A stretch of 39,708 bases of DNA, from positions 1-39,708 of the forward strand of contig JANQIT010000259.1 of NCBI GenBank assembly GCA_028282025.1, written 5' to 3'. The position numbers and the translations under genes were made by a program. The DNA comes from Hwanghaeella sp. (GTDB taxonomy: Bacteria > Pseudomonadota > Alphaproteobacteria > UBA8366 > Aestuariispiraceae). The notes beneath the pieces were generated by a model that saw only the letters and a list, made by a program, of their open reading frames with translations, had not been told where the DNA came from and did not search any database. Shown one piece after another: positions 32,225 through 39,708 of this stretch (its first letter is position 1; every line of letters starts with the position of its first letter).

Positions 32225-35200
32225 GCATTCGTGTTGACGAATTGGATGTGGAAGGGACCGTGTTCGGTGCCACCGAACCGGGTGCAAAGGCGGCACGACG
32301 CCTGGACCGGATTGCGCAAGCCCACCTGAAGAACAGCCTTGGAAACGCGCTATCCCCCTTGGCCGTATCGGGAGAGGGGGAAATCCTGCTCCGGTCGGTG
32401 GATCACTCCTGGCTCAACCGGATTAGGTCCGGCGAAACCGATTTAGATTTCGCGCGGCGTTGGGCCCGTGACGTCTCCCAGTCCATCGCCGAACGGGCGA
32501 TGGGTTCGCTCGACAATGGGGACATCATACAGTTCCGGGATCGCGCGGAAATGATCGCCCAGTTCGTCCTGTCGGAAGCGCAATCCGCCGCCATGCCCGG
32601 CGGCGCCTCGGAATCCTGGTGGATCGCTCTTATCAGGCGGCAACTCGCGCCCGGTTCGCCGCCCGGCACGGCCCTGTTCGAAGCTCTGACGGGTGACCGT
32701 AAAAACATACCGGCGGTTCTTCTTCATCTGAAGCAGCAGAACGGGTTGCAACGGATTCTCACAACCCTATCGGAAGAGCAGCTCCGGCGGCTTTGGGCCC
32801 TTGTCGGCGTGGATCTTCCTCCGCGCTTGGCGGCTGCATACTCGGCAAAGGAAAACGATTCGCGGAGTGTCACGGCCTCCAACCCCGACGGTGCGGTCCA
32901 AACGGGTGCTGATGGGACAGCATCGCGGGAAACCGAAATGCCGCTGCCGGAACACGGTCGGACAGCGATGAGCGGTTATACGGAACTCATCGCAACACAG
33001 GAGCGGGAATCCCGCCTGCGCATACCGTTTCTCGCGGCCTGCGTCATCGCGGACCGGCTTGACCTGTGGCGTGCACTTCCACCGCCGCATCAGGGTCCGC
33101 ATTCTCCCATTGGCGTCGCCCCCGGTGTGGGCGGCGGTCAAAAGAAGGAGTCAGGTCCCGGCGGGAACGACAATTCGGATGAAGGTGCCCAAAGATCTCG
33201 CATTGAGCTCCCAGAGTCCCACAAGGCCACTCCAACCCTTTCAAAGACGGGTTCGAAACCGAATACAAAAGATCGGAAAATACAACGAGCAAGCACTGCC
33301 AAGCGCGATACGGGCCGCAACCGCTCGGCTGCCCGTGATCCGTCTTTTCGCGGCGTACTGCTGAAAGAATTCGCCGCCTGTTGGGACGGCCTTGTCGATT
33401 GGCAGGATGCAAGTTCTTTAACGGATGCGGCGCTGGCGTCCCTCATCTATCTGTGCGAGTCGGGCTGGACAATCCCCCGGTCCGGAACGCACGGCGCATT
33501 CGATGCGGACGCCATCTCGGACCTGGCGGCGCAGGGTTTCGATTGGCTGGATCTGGACCGGCTTCAGGCAGGTTTCATGGACGCTACGCCGCCCATCGCC
33601 GGAGCCGAAGCGGACGGTATTCTACCATTCGTGCATACGGGGCAGTCATCCGAATTCGGCCAAACCGAGCAAGCATCGTTCCCAGTGAAATCGCGGAACA
33701 GCAAGCCGCATCGCGCCGCGCCGCAGAACGGGGCGAAGCACAGCCGTGCGTCGAGCGCCACTCCTGGAGCCCTTCCTCGGACGATCCATGGCGGGAACGC
33801 CAGCCACATTGTTGCGGCCACACCGAAGCAGCGCCGCATCCTGATGGATCTTCGGGACACCATCGCCGATTTCGTCCCCAGGTTGCCGATAGGCCGACAG
33901 GCTCCGCCACGCCTGTGCCTGGACCTGTATGCATCCTATCTCTTCCGTTTTCCGGACGATGCGGATACGCCTATCGTTTGCACGCTTATCCAGTTGGTCG
34001 TCCAGGCGGCGGTCGAACGCCAGTCGATTGCGCCGGACAATCCCGGCAGCAAAGCCCGTCCAGGAGCGATCTTGGAAACGATGCCGGCAGCCGGCAGCGC
34101 GAACGGCGCTGGAAGCCACAAGGGATCGCATCCTCCAGCAACCGCTCCCGGCATACCCGTCGATCCCGGCGGTTCGCGGCGGGCCAAGCAAGGTCCGCAT
34201 CAGGAGGACGATGCCCCCGACCCGAAGGCCCGCTCGCAAACCACCCAAGCCGGCGCAAGGGCAGAGGTAAAGCCATTAGATAGAGCCCAGGGTTCGACGA
34301 CGCCAAACACTGCTGAAGGCGGACCGGAAACTCTCGATACGAAAATTCCTCTAAATACCGTTTCTGAGGAGAAAAATATATCGGACGGAAAATCGCCAAA
34401 AGATACATTGCCTGAAAAAGCATCGATTTCTCCTAACTCTGAAGCAAACCCTACGCCCACCGGCCAGGAAGAGCGGCACGGAAAGAACTTTGGCAAAGCT
34501 CCATCCGACCAGCCGCCCCCGTCGCAGATAATGGCGGATACGCAGGACCCGGCGGCCACATGGGGACGGCAGCCAACCTCTGCGCCTGCCCTCGGGGCGA
34601 CGCGGCCGGCGGCGTCCGCCGACAACTCCACAACCCCCACGATCAGCGATGCGGCGTCGGCAATCCGAAAGTTAGGGCGCGAGGCCGAGGCCGCTGTGGA
34701 GGCACTAGCGGCGAAGATCGCCCGCCGCCCTACCCCCGCGTCCCGGCGCAACCTTGCGGGGGACTGGATCGACACACCGAATGCCGGCCTGTTCCATTTG
34801 TTCCGGGGGATCCTGGACAGTCGGCTCTATGCGGATGCGAAACGGGAGCGCTATCCCGGTTACACCGACGCACATCATCCCGGTGACTTTCTGCATCTGA
34901 TCGCCATGACCCTGGCCGGACCGGCATTCGCGGACTCCGCCCTGGCGCTTTTCGGATGTTTGGAACAGGCGCGCTCGATCTCCGACACGGTTCACCGATG
35001 GAGCACCGTCTCCGATTGCGAACACGCGGATTTCCAGAGAACATTACTGCAATCGTGCCTTGAAAACGGTCTCATCGACGGGTCGCGTTTGGATCTGTGG
35101 CGCATAACCCTCCGCGGAGGTGAATCCGGGCTGGTCGCCGGTAGTTCGACTCCGGCGATTGGCTTTGTAATCGGCAGAGCGGACAAGGACTCGACGGCCG

Positions 35201-35676
35201 CGCAGCAAGCGCGGGAACTGTATGAGCATTGGGCCGGCGCGGCTGGATCGCCCCCCGCAATGGTGATCTGCAACTGTGAGGGAGAGGACTGGCCGGACGC
35301 CGCGACGCCCCCTGACGAGGCGCATGAAACCGCACGCCGCTGGATTGAAAAGTCGATGAAGCATTGGGGACCTCCGCCCATGCTCGGCCTGCACACAGGC
35401 GTCACTGCAAGGGCGGCGGCCTCCATCGCCATCGCCGCGTGGTCGCGCTGGCTCAAAGGCGTTTCAGGGTCGGGTCCCGGCTTCATGATGAGAAACTTCC
35501 TGCGCCAGCCCGGCCGCGTCCGGCTGATTCCCGGAGAACGGATCGACGTTGAAATCCATCCCGGGCCTATGGATGTGGTGCTTGAATTGTCGGGCTATCT
35601 GGAACCGATTGAGGCGATTCCCTGGCTCGATGGTATCGGCTTGTCCGTTCGTATCGGAAAGGGGACACAGGAATGA
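32221..35676 (+). CDS. Contractile injection system tape-measure protein (Afp14-like position)
   Basis: An 1151-residue protein with the CIS tape-measure layout. The N-terminus (SIRVDELDVEGTVFGATEPG and HLKNSLGNALSPLAVSGEGE, LDFARRWARDVSQSIAERAM) resembles the family's opening region. The middle (about residues 300-370 and 470-840) is long Pro/Ser/Ala/Gln-rich, probably disordered. Conserved blocks return with NAGLFHLFRGILDSRLYADA near residue 853 and close with FMMRNFLRQPGRVRLIPGER, VDIEIHPG-like strands and EPIEAIPWLDGIGLSVRIG, matching the FL-R-G and LPW--I-LPWM signature of the family. It would template tube length. Within the linker, 34331-34450 is strikingly AT-rich. The stop overlaps the ATPase start. 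Confidence 0.85.
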   Translation: MSIRVDELDVEGTVFGATEPGAKAARRLDRIAQAHLKNSLGNALSPLAVSGEGEILLRSVDHSWLNRIRSGETDLDFARRWARDVSQSIAERAMGSLDNGDIIQFRDRAEMIAQFVLSEAQSAAMPGGASESWWIALIRRQLAPGSPPGTALFEALTGDRKNIPAVLLHLKQQNGLQRILTTLSEEQLRRLWALVGVDLPPRLAAAYSAKENDSRSVTASNPDGAVQTGADGTASRETEMPLPEHGRTAMSGYTELIATQERESRLRIPFLAACVIADRLDLWRALPPPHQGPHSPIGVAPGVGGGQKKESGPGGNDNSDEGAQRSRIELPESHKATPTLSKTGSKPNTKDRKIQRASTAKRDTGRNRSAARDPSFRGVLLKEFAACWDGLVDWQDASSLTDAALASLIYLCESGWTIPRSGTHGAFDADAISDLAAQGFDWLDLDRLQAGFMDATPPIAGAEADGILPFVHTGQSSEFGQTEQASFPVKSRNSKPHRAAPQNGAKHSRASSATPGALPRTIHGGNASHIVAATPKQRRILMDLRDTIADFVPRLPIGRQAPPRLCLDLYASYLFRFPDDADTPIVCTLIQLVVQAAVERQSIAPDNPGSKARPGAILETMPAAGSANGAGSHKGSHPPATAPGIPVDPGGSRRAKQGPHQEDDAPDPKARSQTTQAGARAEVKPLDRAQGSTTPNTAEGGPETLDTKIPLNTVSEEKNISDGKSPKDTLPEKASISPNSEANPTPTGQEERHGKNFGKAPSDQPPPSQIMADTQDPAATWGRQPTSAPALGATRPAASADNSTTPTISDAASAIRKLGREAEAAVEALAAKIARRPTPASRRNLAGDWIDTPNAGLFHLFRGILDSRLYADAKRERYPGYTDAHHPGDFLHLIAMTLAGPAFADSALALFGCLEQARSISDTVHRWSTVSDCEHADFQRTLLQSCLENGLIDGSRLDLWRITLRGGESGLVAGSSTPAIGFVIGRADKDSTAAQQARELYEHWAGAAGSPPAMVICNCEGEDWPDAATPPDEAHETARRWIEKSMKHWGPPPMLGLHTGVTARAAASIAIAAWSRWLKGVSGSGPGFMMRNFLRQPGRVRLIPGERIDVEIHPGPMDVVLELSGYLEPIEAIPWLDGIGLSVRIGKGTQE

Positions 35677-37961
35677 CCATCGCCGCGAACGCCTTCACGG
35701 ACCACACCCCCTACACCGACAATGCCGAGCATTTGCGCGACGCCCTGGCGCGGATCGCAACCCTGTACCACGCGCAAACCGTTCGCTGGCGGCATGAGAT
35801 CGCAGCCCATAAGCCGCCGCATCTGTGGGGTATGATTCAGATCAGCGACGCCGAGATCGAGGCGATGCTCACCACCCCTTTCGAAGGGCCGGGCGCTGTG
35901 CCGCAAGACCTGCGCGCCCATCTGGAACCCCACTGGCAAGCCGCGTCCCGACAGAACGACCGGATCGAGGCACGGGCCGCCGCCACGCCCCAGGCGACCG
36001 ACCTGCGGCTTCGGCGGCTGGCGGAGGCGCTGGACCTGTCGGACCTGGACCGCGACGCCTTGCTGGTCTGCCTGTTGCCGGAACTGGACATCCGATACCG
36101 GCGGCTTGTCGGCTATCTTCTGGATGACGCTACCAGAACCCGGCCGTCTCTCGATCTGGTCGTTCAGATACTGCATCCCCTATTGGCCGATCTGACTGCC
36201 GGCCGATCCCTGTTCCTGGCGGAATCACCGCTGTTGGCCCGGCATATCCTGCGGTTGGGCGGGTCCGGCGAGCCGGGAGACGCCCATGCGGAAGGCGCGC
36301 TTATGGTCGATCCGCGGATTGCCGGTTTCCTGCTGGGGGACGACGCACCGGACCGGCGGGTCCGCCCCCTGATCGACCAGGACACTGCCCCTCCGCCGCT
36401 GGACCGCCTCGTGCTGGAGGAAGATCGACGGAAGCAGGCGGAAGAACTGCCCACATGGCTCACCAAGCGCAGAGCGGACGGAGCAGGCGCGCTGATTTAC
36501 TTGCGGGGTGCCGAGGGAGCGGGCCGCAAGGCCTATGCCGCCGCCGTCGCCAATCTGTTGCAAAGACCGTTGACCATTATTCCGGCAAGCCGTCTGGCAC
36601 AGGCGGGCGACCAGTGGGAGTTGCTGATCGACCTTGCCTTCCGCGAAGCCGCGCTGAACGGCGGCGACATCGTCTGGTGCGGGGTCGATACCCTGCGCGG
36701 GTCGGCTGAAACCGGCGACGAGGGGGACCGGTGGAAAAAGCTGGTCGAAGCCGCTTTGCTTCAGAAATGCACGACGTGGTTCACAGGCGAACGGACCTGG
36801 TACGCTTCCGGCGCGGCGCTATCCGGCCGGTTCCTCCATATCGATCTGCCGCCACCGTCTACGGCCCAGCGGATCGATCTGTGGGACAAACGCCTTCCCC
36901 CCGCCGACGCCTTCGGCCACACACCCCCGGACCGGGAAAAACTGATCCGGTTGCTGGTCGGCGGCTTTCGCCTGAACGCCGGTCAGATCGACAATGCCGT
37001 GAAACTGGCGCAGAGCTTTGCGATCCGCCGGCAACCGATGAACCCCGCGCTGGAGGTGGAAGACCTCTGCGAAGCATGTCGGCGTCAATCGGGCGCTGGT
37101 CTCGCCCGGTTGGCCCGCCGCATCGAACCCCTGGGCGACCTGTCGTTCGACGATCTAACGCTTCAAGACGACAGCCGCCGGCAGATAGACGATTTGCGGA
37201 ACCGCATACGGCTGCGCACCAGCGTGTTCGGAGGGCTTGGCTTCAGGCGGAACAGCGCGGGTGGATTCGTGGCGCTGTTCACCGGCGATTCCGGCACAGG
37301 CAAGACGATGGCGGCGCAGCTTCTGGCGCAGGAGCAAGGCGTAGACCTTTACAAAGTCGATCTATCGCAAATTGTGAGTAAATACGTCGGCGAGACAGAG
37401 AAAAACCTGGAACGGATCTTTACCGAAGCCGAAGACGCCAACGCCATCTTGTTTTTCGACGAAGCCGACTCCTTATTCGGCAAACGCGGAGACGTAAAGG
37501 AAGCCAAGGACCGTTGGGCGAATCTGGAAGTGAACTACTTGTTGCAGCGGGTGGAGGAATTCTCCGGCGTGGTCATCCTGGCGACCAACTTGCGCCAGAA
37601 TATCGATGCGGCGTTCCTGAGGCGCATACACACCATTGTCGAGTTTCCCTTTCCCGACGCCGCCGCGCGGGCGCGGATCTGGGCCGGCATGTTCCCCGGC
37701 GGCGTCCAAAGACCAAAAGATGAAGTTATCGAAACGCTGGCCGAGCGGTTCGAACTGTCCGGCGGTGCCATACGAAACGTCACCGTCGATGCGGCGTTCC
37801 GTGCATTGGCCGATGCGGACGCCGCGCAAACAATGCCAGAGATCACCGAGCGCCATCTGATCGTCTCTCTTTGCCGTGAATACCTCAAGGTTGGAAAACC
37901 TGTGACGCCGGCGGAATTCGGCGCACGCTATTACGACATCGTCGCACAAGAGATCCTTTAG
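35673..37961 (+). CDS. AAA+ ATPase of contractile injection system (Afp15/Pvc15-type)
   Basis: A 762-residue protein. The N-terminal ~500 residues contain a degenerate AAA-like region and helical domains (LRDALARIATLYHAQTVRWR, LDRLVLEEDRRKQAEELP). The C-terminal AAA+ module is intact: Walker A GDSGTGKTMAA near residue 538, Walker B AILFFDEADSLFGKRGDVKE near 592, sensor LATNLRQNIDAAFLRRI, and an arginine-finger region. Afp15-type ATPases are needed for particle maturation and are the hallmark that separates eCIS from other phage tails. ATG overlaps the tape-measure stop (ATGA). No ClpV or TssJLM is present, so recycling through a membrane T6SS is not implied. Confidence 0.95.
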   Translation: MTIAANAFTDHTPYTDNAEHLRDALARIATLYHAQTVRWRHEIAAHKPPHLWGMIQISDAEIEAMLTTPFEGPGAVPQDLRAHLEPHWQAASRQNDRIEARAAATPQATDLRLRRLAEALDLSDLDRDALLVCLLPELDIRYRRLVGYLLDDATRTRPSLDLVVQILHPLLADLTAGRSLFLAESPLLARHILRLGGSGEPGDAHAEGALMVDPRIAGFLLGDDAPDRRVRPLIDQDTAPPPLDRLVLEEDRRKQAEELPTWLTKRRADGAGALIYLRGAEGAGRKAYAAAVANLLQRPLTIIPASRLAQAGDQWELLIDLAFREAALNGGDIVWCGVDTLRGSAETGDEGDRWKKLVEAALLQKCTTWFTGERTWYASGAALSGRFLHIDLPPPSTAQRIDLWDKRLPPADAFGHTPPDREKLIRLLVGGFRLNAGQIDNAVKLAQSFAIRRQPMNPALEVEDLCEACRRQSGAGLARLARRIEPLGDLSFDDLTLQDDSRRQIDDLRNRIRLRTSVFGGLGFRRNSAGGFVALFTGDSGTGKTMAAQLLAQEQGVDLYKVDLSQIVSKYVGETEKNLERIFTEAEDANAILFFDEADSLFGKRGDVKEAKDRWANLEVNYLLQRVEEFSGVVILATNLRQNIDAAFLRRIHTIVEFPFPDAAARARIWAGMFPGGVQRPKDEVIETLAERFELSGGAIRNVTVDAAFRALADADAAQTMPEITERHLIVSLCREYLKVGKPVTPAEFGARYYDIVAQEIL

Positions 37962-37977
37962 AGAAGGAAACCGAGCC

Positions 37978-38373
37978 ATGCCTGCCGGGGGCGCGAAAAG
38001 TAAGGAGAAGGTAAGGGTCCACACGAAAGCACGGGACACCGAAGCACTGCATCCCGGCAACAGCACCAAACACCAGGACGACCGGGACCGGCCGGTTCAA
38101 GTGGACGATCTATATCACGAAGACGCACCGCATACCGAACGCAACAGCGCATTGCCGTCCATCGAAGCCGATGACTCCGACGCCTCTCAATCCTCTCGAT
38201 CCCCGATAACGCCGCATGGCCCAACACCGGCTCAGGATCTTGACCTGCTGACAGCCGGAATGGGTGGAGACCCGGACAGGGCGGGTGCGGCCCAACGCCT
38301 GCAACGCAGTATGGGAAACAGGGGGATCGGAAAAATCCCATCGCCGCATGATGGCAGGCGTGGGAAAGGTTAG
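37978..38373 (+). CDS. Small LQRS-GN motif protein, candidate cargo or cargo adaptor
   Basis: A 131-residue hydrophilic, mostly disordered protein, rich in Asp, His, Ser and Arg. The one conserved-looking element is AAQRLQRSMGNRGI at residues 104-117. A motif of this type (LQ-S-GN, often LQRSxGNxAV) is known near the N-terminus of many DUF4157-type proteins encoded in injection-system clusters. The same motif appears in the next gene. GAAGGAAA precedes the ATG, 16 bases after the ATPase stop. No signal peptide. Function unknown; a cargo, chaperone-like adaptor or lumen protein is inferred. Confidence 0.65.
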   Translation: MPAGGAKSKEKVRVHTKARDTEALHPGNSTKHQDDRDRPVQVDDLYHEDAPHTERNSALPSIEADDSDASQSSRSPITPHGPTPAQDLDLLTAGMGGDPDRAGAAQRLQRSMGNRGIGKIPSPHDGRRGKG

Positions 38374-38379
38374 CCGCTA

Positions 38380-39708
38380 ATGGCCGAACCGACGAGAGCC
38401 GCTGCACGAACGCGCGATCCGCCGACCTCCCCGGCGGCGCGCAAAGCAGCCGACTCGTCTGAAGCCGACCTCAGCCCCACCCCATCCCCAGACGCACGGA
38501 CGCCCGCCGCCGCGGCGGTCGCCGCTACCGGCCTCCCCCCGCCCGGTGGCCCGTCGGGCGGGGGTGCCGCCGCCCGTGCACGCATGGCGCAAAGCTTGCA
38601 AAAATCCGCCGGCAACCGGCGGCTGAACGCACATCGAGCGGAAACGGCGAACAGAAGCGCCACGCAATCCGGCGGGCCGGATACGGCGGTGCGCGCACCA
38701 CGAGAAGCGCCACCGCCCGCGCGGCAGGGGAGCAAGCCCTCGGACTCGCCGCCCCGTCCACCAGGTCCGGTCGCGTTCGGCGCGGCCGCCGTGCCCGACG
38801 CCAGAGCCGCCATGCAGGGCGATGACCCCACCGGCGCAACCGGGGAACAACAGGCCTCTCCCGGCGACCCCGCAGTGACGGAAACCGGTGCGGCGGGCGC
38901 TGCGCCGTCGCCCGGACCGCCCGCAGGCAGGGCCCCATCCGCTATGCAGGCATCGGCTGCTGCCCCTATGACGCCGCAAACGCCCGGCGGCGCGCCCGTG
39001 CCCATCGCCGGCAAACCCGCCATGCTTCCAGGTCCGCGGCGGAAACGGACCGCTGCGGAATCTTTCCTTGCCGGAAGCGCCACCGATATGGCGCGCACCG
39101 CGCCCATCGTCGGGGCGCAAGTTGAAGCCGGCATGCAGAAGGACATGAATGCCTTTGCAGCCTCCGCCCCGCCGATTGGCGCGTCGCTTCCCGGGGCGCC
39201 GCCGGGCCCCGCTGCCAAGGCGGACCCGGCCAGCGCTTTAGCCGCACAAGGAAACGATGTGACGCCCGGCGGTGTGGAGCCGGAACCGAAAGGCGAGGCA
39301 GCCACCTATTCGGTCGCCATGCCGCGCCAGGGCAAGGCCGAAAACCCCAAGGACGTCAGCACGGCTCTGGGGCCGGTGCCCGCTTTCAAACCGGTCGGGG
39401 CGGCGGATCCGAAACTGACCGATGAAGCATCCGCCAAAGCGGGGGCCGAAACCGACAAGGCGGCCCATCGCACCAAAGCAGCCATCGCCGCCGACCGCAG
39501 CGAGAACCGGGTCCAACCCAAGGGCGTCAAGGTCTCCCACAGCTTGAAACCCGGTCAGGCCGGTTTCGACGGCAAAGTCGCCCAAAGCCCCGAGATGGCC
39601 GAATATGCCAGCCGCACGCTGCCCGGCAATCTGCGCCAGGGGACGGACCAGCGCATGAAGGTCGGAATGGACGCGACCTTGGGTCAGTCCCGTCAGCAGG
39701 TCGCCAAG
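38380..39708 (+). CDS. Large Pro/Ala-rich LQKS-GN motif protein, 3' end beyond window (candidate effector)
   Basis: An open frame of 443 codons from ATG 38380 to the window edge with no stop, so the protein is longer. It is extremely Ala/Pro/Gly-rich and probably disordered. ARARMAQSLQKSAGNRRL at residues 65-82 carries the LQ-S-GN motif shared with the preceding small protein and known from DUF4157-type eCIS proteins. From about residue 320 the sequence becomes more regular (HRTKAAIAADRSENRVQPKG, VKVSHSLKPGQAGF, MAEYASRTLPGNLRQGTDQR). The plus-strand reading is preferred over a long minus-strand shadow because of operon direction, the motif and the start 6 bases after the previous stop. Likely an effector whose catalytic end lies outside. 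Confidence 0.75.
   Translation, partial: MAEPTRAAARTRDPPTSPAARKAADSSEADLSPTPSPDARTPAAAAVAATGLPPPGGPSGGGAAARARMAQSLQKSAGNRRLNAHRAETANRSATQSGGPDTAVRAPREAPPPARQGSKPSDSPPRPPGPVAFGAAAVPDARAAMQGDDPTGATGEQQASPGDPAVTETGAAGAAPSPGPPAGRAPSAMQASAAAPMTPQTPGGAPVPIAGKPAMLPGPRRKRTAAESFLAGSATDMARTAPIVGAQVEAGMQKDMNAFAASAPPIGASLPGAPPGPAAKADPASALAAQGNDVTPGGVEPEPKGEAATYSVAMPRQGKAENPKDVSTALGPVPAFKPVGAADPKLTDEASAKAGAETDKAAHRTKAAIAADRSENRVQPKGVKVSHSLKPGQAGFDGKVAQSPEMAEYASRTLPGNLRQGTDQRMKVGMDATLGQSRQQVAK

Noticed and set aside
38370-39305. Minus-strand frame of 311 codons opposite the last gene
   Set aside because: Ala/Gly/Ser-rich shadow of a Pro/Ala-rich gene; the plus strand has the shared LQ-S-GN motif, correct operon direction and no stop to the window edge.
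10424-39708. Interpretation as a prophage or as a type VI secretion system
   Set aside because: No capsid, portal, terminase, integrase, holin or lysin genes, and no TssJLM or ClpV; the Afp15-type ATPase, DUF4255 and tape-measure signature fit an eCIS.
1-39708. CRISPR arrays, insertion sequences, rRNA
   Set aside because: Looked for regularly spaced repeats, transposase-like frames with inverted ends and conserved rRNA segments; none were seen.

Overview
The window is GC-rich, densely packed DNA from a Gram-negative bacterium, most likely an alphaproteobacterium of Rhodospirillales type. That assignment rests on codon usage and gene repertoire read by eye and was not tested by a search.

The left third (1-8444) is ordinary metabolic chromosome. 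It holds the end of a polyamine-type ABC permease followed by a zinc alcohol dehydrogenase and a nitrilase-family amidase, all apparently one transcript. A tRNA-Arg(CCT) follows. Next to it lies a less GC-rich accessory patch with a two-gene cassette of unknown function and a badly decayed endonuclease/exonuclease/phosphatase pseudogene. Then come a secreted DM13 protein with a clear terminator, an amidohydrolase, and a HIBADH-type plus PdxA-type dehydrogenase pair that suggests sugar-acid catabolism.

The right two thirds (about 8708-39708) hold an extracellular contractile injection system (eCIS; Afp/PVC/MAC-like phage-tail-like particle) with its regulators. A PAS histidine kinase (minus strand) and a SARP/BTAD-type activator (plus strand) are divergent. 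The activator is followed by a 200-bp leader carrying four heptamers at an exact 11-bp period and a -10-like hexamer, the classic layout of a SARP operator. Downstream, in one orientation and with many ATGA overlaps, are: DUF4255/Afp16-like terminator, a carboxypeptidase-regulatory-like protein, sheath 1, tube 1, a very large sheath 2, tube 2, DUF5908, LysM baseplate hub protein, gpD-like and gpV-like spike proteins encoded separately, PAAR tip, gp25, baseplate J, an Afp12-like wedge protein with an apparent beta-propeller, four tandem paralogues sharing an N-terminal module, a tape-measure protein, the AAA+ ATPase, and two genes whose products carry an LQ-S-x-GN motif. The last gene runs off the window.

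There is no capsid, terminase, integrase, holin or T6SS membrane complex, so this is a dedicated injection particle and not a prophage or a T6SS. The least familiar parts are the four-paralogue cassette (two members end in short hydrophobic, cationic tails that could tether the particle to a membrane), the inferred SARP control, the oversized second sheath, and the two LQ/GN-motif proteins that may be cargo or cargo adaptors.
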